From positions 1 to 64,000 of the forward strand of contig JADIIX010000031.1 of assembly GCA_027604505.1 (NCBI GenBank): a DNA stretch of 64,000 nt, read 5' to 3'. The stretch comes from Gonapodya sp. JEL0774. Its lineage: Eukaryota; Monoblepharomycota; Monoblepharidomycetes; Monoblepharidales; Gonapodyaceae. Position 1 is the stretch's first letter. Each line of letters opens with the position of its first letter. A model generated the notes under the pieces. That model was not told where the DNA came from. It did not search any database and saw nothing but the letters and a program-made list of their open reading frames with translations. Shown one piece after another: positions 1 through 10,574 of this stretch. The translations under genes and the position numbers were made by a program.

Positions 1-704
1 GAGCAGTTGGACTTGGAGTGTGGGGCGAGTGTGTAGCACTAGTGACCACAGTAGTGCACAGTGAGCGAGTGATTGTGAATAATATTGAGACGTTGCTACT
101 GCCCCCAGCCCCACGAAAGCTCATTAGCTCTTTCATTTGATTTACCATCACAGATTCTGTTTGTCAATACCTCAATAATCTTTGACAATTGTGGATCGTT
201 CAGTTGATCTGCAATCATTGAATGATATACCATCAAATGCTGTTGTAACATTCTCAGCCAGATCAGTAGAGACTTCAGCATTCATTCATTAGATGTAGCA
301 GCAGTGCTAGTCTTTGTGCTAGATTGAGCGCGAGTCTCAATCACACTCATCAACATTTGGTTTGCTTTGTTCACAGTTTCAAAAGGCACAACTAAGTTTG
401 GCCGAAACATGAAGCAATTCATCACTTTTTTTTTGCCGTTCAACAGGTGCAATAGTAGCCCATGGTTTACCATCACAACATGTAGGATTTCTTTCATCCA
501 CTTTCATGTCGTCACTGGGAAATTCAATTTGTGATAGCACGTCAACATTGACATGACGTTTGCCAGGTTTGTAGACAGGATTGAAATTGAATTCTGTCAA
601 TCAGATAGCCCATGTGGCAATCTTGCCAGTGCTCTTTGCATCTTTCAACATTTTGAGCAACTTATCAGTTTGAAGCTCAAATGGCACCCCAACAAGAAAA
701 TGTC

Positions 705-1000
705 TGTAAAGGATATAAAGAGAATCCAGCACTCTGCCCCTGTACAGGTTTTGCCCCCATAGCCTAACAGGTTATGAGCCTGGACTGCTGACAGGAGAGG
801 TCACATGTTCGAACCCCAGTGGGGGGAAATTTTCCAATGTGGTGGCATGCAAAACTATGAGAGTTTGACCCTTAAAAATAGAGATTTGTCCTGGGTCGGG
901 CAACCCTGAAGCAGAGATGCTGTCTTCAGGGGGAGTGTAAAGGATATAAAGAGAATCCAGCACTCTGCCCCTGTACAGGTTTTGCCCCCATAGCCTAACA
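705..1000 (+). mobile_element. TRIM (terminal-repeat retrotransposon in miniature), copy 1
   Basis: A 296-bp non-coding element. It has two identical 65-bp terminal direct repeats (705-769 and 936-1000) that begin TGTAAAGG and end CCTAACA. It is flanked by the 5-bp target duplication ATGTC (700-704 and 1001-1005). A polypurine tract (CAGGGGGAG, 927-935) touches the 3' repeat. GGTTATGAGCC (770-780) follows the 5' repeat at once and is complementary to the anticodon arm of initiator tRNA-Met. The element interrupts the RNase H of the host Ty3 copy, whose frame resumes on the other side. Identical repeats suggest a recent insertion. It has no coding capacity, so it must use enzymes in trans. Confidence 0.85.
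770..780 (+). promoter_or_regulatory. Putative primer-binding site of TRIM copy 1
   Basis: GGTTATGAGCC abuts the 5' terminal repeat. It is the reverse complement of the GGCUCAUAACC core of the initiator tRNA-Met anticodon arm, which is the primer type known from copia and Ty5 (half-tRNA priming). The same sequence can also be read as part of a tRNA-like D-arm, so the assignment is not certain. Confidence 0.5.
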
Positions 1001-4000
1001 ATGTCTGAAATATTTGCAACCCCAAATTGTAGCGAATGCTTCAAGGGTTCTCGTGTCCCATTTGCGCTTGGCAGGAGTCAAACGCTTACTCCCATAACCA
1101 ACCACGTATTCATGACCATTGCCATCACATTGACTCAGAATAGCACCCAGAGCTATCTTAGACGCATCCGTTTGCAAATAAAATGGTCAACTATAGTCAA
1201 CTCTTTGTAAAACTGGTTGAGAACACATGCGATCTTTGATCTTCATGAACGCATCATACGCTGGACCAGAAGTCAAGTCAACTATGCCACCTTCCACAGT
1301 TTGATCAGTCAATGGCGCTACCAGATGCGCAGAATTGCGTATGAAGTGCCTGTAGTACCCTGTTATGCCCAAAAATCGTTGGTGCTCTTTCAGCGTTTGT
1401 GGGATTGGAAAGCCCCTCACTGCGTCAATTTTCTTGGAATCCATTTTGATATTACCATCATTTGTGATGACATGACCAAGATCTGATGTCTTAGCTTGGC
1501 AAAAGGAGCATTTTGCAGCTTTGATCTTCAAGTTTGCCTCTCGCAAACGCCGGAACACTTCCTCAATGTGTTTCAGATGATCATCAAACGACTTTGAGAA
1601 TATCAAAATATCATCAAGATACACGAGAGCAAACTCCCAAGATATGCCACGTAACACTGCATCCATTAAACGTTGAAAGGTTGCAGGTGCATTTGTCAAC
1701 CCAAAAGGCATTCGTCAAAATTGCAATAAACCACAATGCGTACGAAACGCAGTCTTTGGACAATCTTCTTCAGCAATTTCTACATTCCAATAACCCCATG
1801 TTATATCAAGCGCAGAGAAGTAACCGGCACCTTGTGTTGCCTCAAGCATATCATCAATGCGCGGCAAAGGATAAACATCCTTTTTCGTGACGGCATTAAG
1901 TCTACGGTAGTCGACACAAAAGCGTAGCTTTCCGTCCTTCTTCGGCACCATCACAACTGGAGCTGACCAGTCACTGACTGAATGTTCCAAGATACCATCA
2001 AGCAACATTTTATCAGACGCTTCGTTGATCTTAGCCCGATCACCTGGACTAGAGCGATATAGTGGTGCTTTTATTGGTAGAGCATCACCTGTTGGGATAT
2101 GATGTTTAACGCTTGAAATATAACCTGGCTTATCACCAACACTGAAAGCATCTCGATTGCAGTGTAGCAATTCTTTCAAACGGCCGAGTTCTTTGTCATT
2201 AAGAACTGTTTTGGACAAATCAAGACCAGGGATACCTAGGTCAGGAGTATCAATGGTGGGAACCAAATTTGTTTTTGGCTCAAGTATCTTCCCATCACGT
2301 GAGAAACGCGGAGAAGGATCACATGGCTGCTGGTCGTCATTTGTTGATATGAAATGAAAGTCTTTTGTATTGATCAACTCAAAGTGCGCTATGCGTGCAC
2401 CTTGGAGACAAACAAGTCTTTCTTTGTCCAATTCGTCAGACTTATCCAAGCTTCGCCATTGGACTCAAAAGTTTGCACACCATGCGGAACCATAAGACCA
2501 TCGCGTGCCGCATATAACGGACTAGGCCGGACGAGAGCGTCTCTGCCCGCGATATCTTCAATTGAGAATGACGGTGCGCATGAAGGAATAACTTTCACTG
2601 CCACAGATGATTCCCTCGGCACAGTTATGTCTTCCATCAATGCAAGAACGGCATCGCTTGCATCAAGAATCACTTCATGTGATTCAACACTTAACTTTGC
2701 AGGATCTGAGTAACCCAATGTTTTAATAGAAGCGTTCTGTGTCAATGGGAACTGGAGCATTGCAGCTGGCCAATCGATCAAAGCGCCAGAGTTCTTGTGA
2801 TAGCGCGTACCAAGTATTACAACACTTTGTAATCCTGGAATAATATGAAGCCATGAATACAATTGTCGACCGTTCTCAACTTGCACAGGGACATGTATTC
2901 TTCCGACTGAGTACGACGTTGTACCAGTTCCTAACACGATGAAAAATTCACCGACCTCAGATCTACGAGGATCCTTGCGACTATTCAAAAAGTTCTGTGG
3001 CCAAAACGTTTTTGAAATGGCATCAAAGTTGCAACCTAAACCGAGCATTCCTTTTGCGGGTATATCACCAACCACAGTCTTTACATCAGCTGTGTGATGT
3101 TTTAAATTCTCGGCAGGTGGTTCAGTATTCAGCTGCTCAATATTCAAGAGATGACCATCAGGACACTCATTCAGAAGATTGCTTTGATGACTCCAAACAG
3201 CAGCAGCGTTTCAATGTGACGTTATTGCAGGCTCCAAATTCATTTGCAATTCAGCGATATGACATGGACTATTGTCAAGTACAATCGTAGTACCACGCAT
3301 CTCATCATTTGGAATTAATACAGAATTTGCGTCAGTTGCGGGACCAAATTGGTGGGCAAAGTCACAAATCTGCTTAATGAAAAGTTGCATGTTGCGTTAG
3401 AACACTTGCCATTTGCCGACAAGCCGTCAGACTTGAACTCCCAAGAGTAGTCACATACCACTCAGTCAGAGGAGTGACCATTCAAAGCATTCAATTCAGC
3501 TGCGTTATCATTGCAGGGCACTTCAGGGTTCCGCAAAACCTAGTTTCACACATACATTGTGTGGTAACTTTGCCCATGCCTGGAAGCGGTCTACTTCCGA
3601 TCATTGTTCCACTTATGTCAGTCAAACTAACGTTGGATGTGCTCTGAACATCTGGGAGTGGACTGTTCCCGCTGACGTGTACGACTCCATGCCTGGCAAT
3701 GGCAAAGAGAAGCGGCATACGTAAGCTCTTGAGTCAGCCAAACAGAAAAAGGAAAGGCAAGGATGGCATTTATTGTCAGCGCTGACAACGTGCACATGAG
3801 CCAATCAGCTAGCAAACTCCTAGCTCTTTGGCCTTAAAGCTAGTTTCATGCTAGCGCACTCTCGCACAGTTGATCACATCGCGCAAGCAAATACCACAAC
3901 AATAGACGCGCAGCTGACAATTTAAGTCGCTAGGTTTTCTGTCTTTGAGCTACCATTTCCCATAGAGCACGCTCAGGTGGTTGTGCTGTTCCAACCCAGC

Positions 4001-4275
4001 GTTGTACGTTTTGGTGGGAGCCTGAATCGTATGAGCTCTGCACTCCACCTTGAACACAGAACATAGCGTGAAATGTGGAACACTCTACATATACAAACTT
4101 TGATGTCATAGCAGTTGGCCAATGTGAAGTTCGTTTATCACAAACTCTGCAAACGTGGCATCTCAGCGGATCTACTCATCTGAATCACGCCTATTGATGG
4201 TTTCTCACACGCTCAGCGCGCCAAAGACAAGAGAAGTGTGGTCTCAAGCTTTCAAAACTGCAAAATTTCAATCTT

Positions 4276-4572
4276 TGTTAAGCTATGGTGGCAAACACCT
4301 GTACAGGGGCAGAGTGCTGGATTCTCTCTTTTATCCTTAACACTCCCCCTGAAGACAGCATCTCTGCTTCAGGGTTGCCCGACCCAGGACAAATCTCCAT
4401 TTTTAAGGTCAAACTCTCATAGTTTTGCATGCCACCACATTGGAAAATTTCCCCCCACTGGGGTTCGAACATGTGACCTCTCTGTCAGCAGTCCAGGCTC
4501 ATAACGTGTTAAGCTATGGTGGCAAAACCTGTACAGGGGCAGAGTGCTGGATTCTCTCTTTTATCCTTAACA
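4276..4572 (-). mobile_element. TRIM, copy 2 (same family as 705-1000)
   Basis: A 297-bp element in the opposite orientation to copy 1. Its terminal direct repeats at 4276-4342 (67 bp) and 4507-4572 (66 bp) start TGTTAAG, end CTTAACA and differ by a single-base indel. The flanking duplication is ATCTT (4271-4275 and 4573-4577). Read on the minus strand, the polypurine tract lies next to the repeat at 4342 and the initiator-Met-like primer site (CGTTATGAGCC) lies at 4496-4506. It sits in the Ty3 remnant between gag and protease. It is clearly diverged from copy 1 but has the same architecture. Confidence 0.85.
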
Positions 4573-4707
4573 ATCTTAGAGTTGGGAACATTTGCTCAAT
4601 GAACATGTTCACAGCACTCAGAGTACCACATAACAAGAAGTTTGATTCAAAGCTCACTCGCGTATTCAAACATAAGCTATCACAAGCTTTCTCATTGTGC
4701 TTCTCAT

Positions 4708-4735
4708 TGTCACAAATATTTCACCCCCCCTCCCC
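4708..4735 (+). repeat. Left terminal inverted repeat of the 11-kb transposon
   Basis: Twenty-eight bases beginning TGTCACAAATATTTCACC and ending in a C-rich run. It pairs with 15666-15693 with one mismatch. CTCAT precedes it directly. Confidence 0.85.
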
Positions 4736-4842
4736 TTTGGTCTTCATTTGAGTCAGAGGGGTCCATGTGTTGTCTCCAGAATAACATCTATATGTGGATG
4801 TTTATTTTACAAATGTATCCAAGGTACCTTCTCGATCAATTT

Positions 4843-7800
4843 TTATGAAGTTATAACTAATCTAAAGTCGGGTACAAATGGTTCCAAAGACAACTTGGAA
4901 AACTTGAACAAATCCTTTTGAAATACATCCGCGAAGTTGACAGGATGTCGTGCAAATTGGAATCTCCTGCCCAGTGTCATATGTCGGACAAATCCATGAT
5001 CACCAGAATTCTTTGTAATAAAAATTAACGCGGCACATGCGAACAGCCCACCATCATATAGGTTTGATTGTTGAGGCCAATCCTGTTGGACTATAAACTT
5101 AACCTCTGCATCAATCATGTCCAGTCCAATTCTCTTCCTGATTCCTTCGTTCATGTGTGCAACTGCATCATGGTAGTGGTCAGAAGGGTGGCGAATGGAG
5201 TCAAAAAGTACCCAACACTTCAAAGGAGGATGATAGACTGCCGCAAACCAATGAAGATTTCCTTCGTTGTATGTCGTCATAATAAAGTTCGCGTTTCGTG
5301 CATCTTGAAGTAAATTAGATGTCACTGAGCCTGGTCTGGGGTTCACTTCGCCCAGGTTTGATTCAGGGTTAGTATAGTGCGAAGAGATATAGAAGAGGCT
5401 GGTTGATTCAGCAGGGCGTTCTGTGTCCTCGTGGGTAAGCCACCGACCAAGATTGTTTATTGGTGAGTCTGATAGCCAGATTCCCAGAAGGAGGCGCCTG
5501 AGTTCCTTGTCAAAGGATGTGACACCAGGATGATCAGTTATCCCTTCATCGAAGATCCATCCGGCCGCAATTAATTCGTGGCTTGCTCCATCTACCACAC
5601 CCCCTGTTGGCAGAAATTCGAACCACAGAGCAGGAGCCGCCACAGCAAAGGGAGTTTGATCATTGAGAACATCTGGCTGTACAATTTCGAATGTTCGCCG
5701 ACGGCGCTTTGGAGTTGGAGCAGCAATTGCATCGTCCATGTGGTCAGACAACCGCTTTGGAATAGTTTTTGCGAAAGAAGTAGATCCACGTTTGAGGAAA
5801 AGTTGAGCATCAACAAGCATGTTTTCGATGTCCTGATCTTTGCACCCCGTCAAGTCAGGAAGAGACTCCACAATTTCATCCACATCCACATCCAGTGTTG
5901 CAGCAGTCTCCCAAGTGCTTTGGGTGAATGGTAAGCCATCCCACAAAGTGAGATACTCCCAACGATCAAGTGATGGACCGCCTGTATTGCAGCAAGCACG
6001 TGTAAGTGTTGTTCATGTAACAAAGGTTGGGGGTTTGAACTCACATCGCCGTCGAGCCATCAGCGCCTTCACTTCAAGATCCTTCGTTGGGTGCGTGTTA
6101 CTTTTTTGAAGTATGAGCATTGCGGATACATTGCTGACAGAAACCGTGTTTGGTAGTTTTGCAAGTTGGTAGTGAGGGTAGAATCTTGATGTGGATGTTC
6201 CTGGGAGGTCCCGCGTTTTTGCTGGTCCAGGAGTGATCCACTCAAGCTTGTAGTTGTAGTCTTTAGTGTGTATAATCTTCGCAAGAGCTTGGTATGGGTC
6301 TTTGCCTTTGGCAGGTCCAGCTGAGCGCCTAACAAGAACAACATCCCCGACCTGGAAAGGTGGAGATAGCGATAAATTTGCCAATGACCTGGTTGCAAGG
6401 GGTTCGAAGATTTAGATCAACAGAGTGCGATTAATTTTCGCGTTCTTACCTTGCAAGATCTCGAGCGGCGACTTTTTGCATGTGCTTCTTAGCATTGAGC
6501 ATCATTTTTGAATGGGTGGCAGGGTCGTAGACTACATCGGGAGGTGGATCTGACAATATCCATTTTGTTATGTTAGGTTACATTCACTTTGGATGCTGAA
6601 AACACTAACCCTGTCCTGGAACAGCATAAAAGTTCCGATCTGTCTTTCCATAAAATAATTCATATGGCACGGCATTAGTTGTTCCATGTACCTCGTGATC
6701 AATTGTGTTGTTGACAGTTGGCAAGATGTCTCGAAGACGCTCAAGGCTCAAAGTAGATTCTTGAATGTTGAGCTCCTTCAACACTTTGCGGATACGGTTC
6801 TTGAGGAAGCGATTGCGATTCTCGATGGCACCTTGTGTCGAAGGCTTGTAGGGGCTTCCATGCCGGATCTTGATACCATGGAGCTGGTGGAGTTTCTCGA
6901 ACGCCTTCGAAACAAATTCGCCTCCGTTATCAGAGAGTGTTGAATCAGGCATACCGCCTTCCTTGCTCCACTCCATGATAGAGTCGACTACATTCTTCGA
7001 TTGCTTCATTGAGGGTTAGACCTTTCTCCACTTAAAATTTCTAATAATAGAATAAACGTACCTTTGTGAGGAAAGCGTTAGCGAATCCTTTTTTAGATAG
7101 GTGGTCGACTCCATGTAGAATCCAAAAGCGCCCGAATTTTGTGTAGTCTATCACCCACTTGAAGTGAGGTATGAAAATGAATTAAACCACAGGACTCATC
7201 TGCTTCTGGGTTGTCACTCACCAACTCATTAGGTCGGGAGGTGATGATGGGTACCAAAGGCGCCCTGGATGGTAGCGGTTGTTGCAGGACACATACCGCA
7301 CATGTCAGAATTGTCTTTTCGAGGATCCGGAACAGTCCGCGGGCATAATAGTTCATCACAAGTTTCCTCCACAAGCGCCACAAAGAAGAGTGACCACCAG
7401 CCACAGAAGACGTGTGTACATGCTGAATCGCACGGTTGATTTCGTCCGCAGAGCATACGACCTCACCTGCAATGCAGACTCTTATGGGGCTTGAAAGAAT
7501 CACTCACCATTCTTTTCCAATCCTTGCGATGTGATTTGTTCACATTCCCTTTGCAATGAACCGGTAGTGCTTTGGGGATACAGTTGTTCAGTAGATAGAG
7601 TTCAATCTCAGAATGTTTATTAAGGTAGTCGTCGATTGCATCTTCCGTATCGTCGTCCAACACGTGGTCGGCATCTACATTGCCAGCGCCAGATGTAGAA
7701 TGCGTGACATCCTCGGATGTGGGAAATACATCGCTGAGGTTCGAGATGACTGTTTCGAGTATGTTCTTAAACGAAGATTCTGTTGGTTCTCCACCAACAA

Positions 7801-8050
7801 TGTATTCTTCGCCTGCGACAAGTTCAAAGCGACCGTTCCTCGTCAAAATGGTTCGATTGGGTGCTGACTTTGGTAAGAGGTAGACGTCCAACGGATTTCC
7901 CTGAAGTCTAAACAGCTTCTGCAGCTCAGGGGCGGTGAAAGATGTTTTGTGGAAGAAGTGAGTCTTGTTCAGTTGAAATTTGTTCACAAGAGTGACGGGA
8001 TCTCCTATTTTGTTGTTGAGGTGATTGAACCCTGCTGCAAGATTCACCAA
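4843..8050 (-). CDS. Integrase-GPY/F-chromodomain-C48 (Ulp1-like) peptidase fusion of the 11-kb transposon
   Basis: A multi-exon gene read from about 8050 down. The first recognisable exon (8050-7512) is unassigned. Exon 2 (about 7460-7230) has an HHCC zinc-binding integrase module (HVHTSSVAGGH, then CAVC). The DDE core is complete: Asp in WVIDYTKFG (about 7165), Asp in LSDNGGEF, and Glu in GAIENRN with 35 residues between the last two. A GPY/F-like module (FQVGDVVLVRRSAG, about 6360) follows, then a short chromodomain split by an intron (EYLTLWDGLPFTQSTWE, about 5960). The C-terminal half is C48-like, with NLHWFAAVYH, WVLFDS and QDWPQQSNLYDGG. The catalytic Cys expected in D-C-G is Gly here (codon at 5050-5052). 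No ATG is visible near 8050, so the true start lies in an unseen upstream exon. Exon ends are inferred from GT/AG signals. Confidence 0.75.
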
Positions 8051-8261
8051 AGCGACCGAATGGTGAAAACAAAAATGGCATCCTAAATGGCACCCTACAC
8101 AAAAGGACTACGCTGAACTACTTTGACAATCGTCTGAAGAGAAAGGAACTCGATAACATAGCAAGGGACAGGGATTGCGAAGATAAGGTGAGCACTGATG
8201 AGGATATCAGGCAGAGGCTGTCAGGCCGGGACGACGGGAACAGGGAAACGCCTCATGCACA

Positions 8262-9168
8262 GTAGTTGTCCGCCGGACGCTCTCAGACTCTCTCAGTCAA
8301 GCATCAAGTCGTCTGTTGGATGATTTTCTATCGACGTTGCGGACCTGTATGTCAAGCATCAAGTCGTCCGCCGGACGATTTTCTCTCGCTGCTTCTGATT
8401 GCCTCTGTCAAGAATAAAGTCGTCTGCTGGACGATTTTCTCTCGTCACTACGGAACTCTATGTCAAGCGCTAAGTCATCCGCTGGACAATTTTCTACTGT
8501 TGGTGCGGAACTGTATGTCAAGGATTAAGTTGTCTGCCAGACGATTCTCTACAATCGCTGATAATACTCTCAGTCAAGCGCCAAGTTGTCTGCCGGACGA
8601 TTTTCTTGCGTGTTTTCTGATACTCTCAGGGAAGTGCCAAGTCGTCCACTGGACAACTCTCTTCCATCACTGTGGAACTCTCTGTGAAGCATCAAGTCGT
8701 CTGGCGGACGACTTTCTCCCCTCGTGGAAAAAGTTGCCCGCCGGACGACTTGACTACTCTCGACTCTTTTTTTCTTGTTTGAAGTCGTCCGGTGGACGAA
8801 ATTACTCCTGGCTCTGTGATTTTGTTGTTCTCTCGTCAGGTCGTCTGGCGGACGACTTTCTCCCCTCGTGGAAAAAGTTGTCTGCCGGACAACTTGACTA
8901 CTCTCGACTCTCTTTTTCTTGTTTGAAGTCGTACAGTGGACGAAATTACTCCTGGCTTGGTGATTTTGTGGTTCTCTTGTCAGGTCGTCCGGCAGACAAC
9001 TTGACTACTCTCGACTTTCCTTTTCTTGTTCGAAGTCGTCCAGCGGACGAAATTACTCATGGCTTGGTGATTTTGTGGTTCTTGCGTCAGGTCGTCCGGC
9101 GGACAACTTTCTCCCTCGTGACAAAAGTCGTCCGACAGACGACTTGACTACTCTCGACTTTCCTTTTC
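8262..9168. repeat. Tandem array with palindromic GTCGTCCGGCGGACGAC core
   Basis: About fifteen units, each with a variant of the self-complementary core GTCGTCCGSCGGACGAC. The first units are spaced about 54-57 bp and are followed by TTTTCT and a CT-rich spacer. From about 8690 the units alternate in orientation inside a longer repeat of about 150 bp (AAGTCGTCC...GACGAAATTACTC...GGTCGTC). The array lies between the two divergent genes of the 11-kb transposon. A single open frame crosses much of it (8266-9147) and gives a repetitive peptide (xAGRLDYSRLS-like), but it lacks an ATG at its start, so I do not call it a gene. Divergence between units suggests an old array. Confidence 0.8.
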
Positions 9169-9171
9169 TTA

Positions 9172-9196
9172 GGGCCCGTACGGCACTGGTTTTTTT
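9172..9196 (+). repeat. Left inverted terminal repeat of the Harbinger element
   Basis: Starts GGGCCCGTACGGCACTGGTT directly after TTA and matches the inverse of 12043-12067 with three mismatches. Confidence 0.85.
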
Positions 9197-9370
9197 GGGC
9201 ACAAATAATCGATTATTGGGGAAAGTGCACTATTTTGCGTGTTCGGCACTGCACAATATGAATAATGGTTGAACGCAAATAATCGATTATTTGGGTGGGG
9301 CCAAAAAATCGTGTCCAGGGGCGATTTTTGAAACGATTTTTCACCGCACTATCCACAATCCACCTCGAAA

Positions 9371-10494
9371 ATGCCCCCAAAGGCAGCTGCTTCAAGCGCG
9401 CAGGGACCAAAAAACAATAAAGGAAAAGGAAAAGTGGGCGGAGAGGACGGGCAAGGGGATGCAGGCGACGATAGGGCGAAGTGGGGAGTTCAAGAGAGGG
9501 AGTTGAAGCTCCTGGAGACGCTGAATTACTGGGCGCCAAAACAATCCGCTGGCAGGTTCACCAAGTTGTGGCCGAACATTGTTGCCAACTTCAACAGGCG
9601 TGCCAGGGTAGAGTACGACAAGGACAAAATCAAACGGAAGCACGACGAGCTCAAGCGGATATACACAATATTCTGTAAGGCCAGAGAGCGTTCGGGTGCA
9701 GGAACTGTACCAGGGAAGCCCTGGATTATCACGATGGCACCGGAATCCTGGGAGGAGTTCATAGAGGTGATTGTTTCTGAACGTTCTTTGTCGGCGATTG
9801 GGTTTCGCGATTAAAACAGTATCTAGCACCACCCTACGGCCTCCATTTTCCGCGAGAATGGGTGGCCTCTCTTCATTGAGGCGGACAAGCTATGGGCCAA
9901 CACGAAGGCTGTTGGGGAGTTTGCGGCAAGTGCCGTGGACCTCCCACCAATCGAGGATGATACTGGCATAGGATCGCAAGAAGTTGATACAGGAGACGTG
10001 GAGTATGCACCGGATGGGGAGGTTGAAGGTACGTGTCTCGATGTTTTTTGCAAACTGTGTTCTACCACGCTGAAACTCAACGTACAGACACCGCACCTCA
10101 TCCTCATCCATCGCGCACGCCTACACCCAACTCAGTGATGCCGCGCCGGGATTCGGACGTGAGTGCTCCCCGGAGTGTGGCCCCAACAACCCGCAAGCGC
10201 AGGAGACAGGACACACCGGACCCTCAGGAGCCTGTGAGGATTGCTGGACTGGAACAGATCGCAGAGGCTCTTTCTCAGGGCTTTGGGCGAGCTCAGAGCG
10301 GGGGCTCTCAATCGAACATGGTGTTTGAAGCCCTCACAGCCGCTTTGGAAGATGGATTCTCGGACATGGAGAGAGCCAGGATGGGGAGCATATTTGCGTC
10401 AAACCCCGTGACTGCAATGGTCTTTATGGGGCTTCAGACTGTTGGTGCAAGGAGGATGTGGTACGACAAGGAAGTTGCAGCCATGCGAAAGTAG
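9371..10494 (+). CDS. Myb/SANT-like DNA-binding protein of the Harbinger element
   Basis: Three exons: 9371-9766, 9827-10028 and 10088-10494, joined by GTGATT...TCTAG and GTACGT...TACAG introns. The N-terminus is basic and low in complexity (PPKAAASSAQG...). A trihelix/SANT-type domain follows at about residues 40-130 (WGVQERELKLLETLNYW, then FTKLWPNIVANFNRR, then KIKRKHDELKRIYTIF). Harbinger elements encode such a protein to help the nuclease reach the nucleus and bind the ends. The middle is acidic, and the C-terminal half has a KRRRQ nuclear-localisation-like cluster and a helical tail. All three frames are open, so this gene looks intact. The start ATG at 9371 is the first in the frame. 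Confidence 0.85.
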
Positions 10495-10574
10495 CATACT
10501 AAAATAGTGGGAATGTTATGTGATGTATCAAATAGGGTTACAATCAAACGTCTACATATATTCCAAAATGTCCT

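Larger units (their letters stand above)
96..3147 (-). pseudogene. Ty3/Gypsy pol: protease, reverse transcriptase and RNase H, broken
   Basis: The 3147-2389 stretch resembles a retropepsin region, but the usual catalytic Asp-Ser/Thr-Gly is not visible; GLGC stands where DxG is expected. The RT continues from 2449 to 1187 with fingers and palm motifs: WSAPVVMVPKKDGKLRFCVDYR, then ALDITWGYW, then after a frameshift near 1712 MPFGLTNAPATFQ, and the catalytic box YLDDILIFS. RNase H starts at about 1177 (QTDASKIALGAIL). A TRIM element at 705-1000 interrupts it, and it resumes below 704 (PFELQTDKLLKML, then VYKPGKRHVNVDVLSQ). The linker toward integrase (LSKIIEVLTNRICDG) reaches the window edge. 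Internal stops and frameshifts make this a pseudogene. Confidence 0.85.

Noticed and set aside
753-826. A tRNA gene on the plus strand (and its counterpart near 4450-4520)
   Set aside because: The acceptor stem and A/B boxes fit, but the T-stem does not pair and U33 of the anticodon loop is missing. The unit straddles the repeat boundary of a TRIM, so it is reported only as a tRNA-like core.
4843-8050. An LTR chromovirus
   Set aside because: Integrase and chromodomain fit, but no RT or protease precedes them, and the element ends are inverted, not direct, repeats.
8266-9147. A 293-codon plus-strand open frame across the palindromic array
   Set aside because: It starts on a non-ATG codon, its text is only the translated repeat, and repeats with periods near multiples of three keep a frame open by chance.
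8262-9168. A CRISPR array
   Set aside because: The repeats are palindromic, vary in both arms and have similar spacers; the genome is eukaryotic and no cas genes are present.
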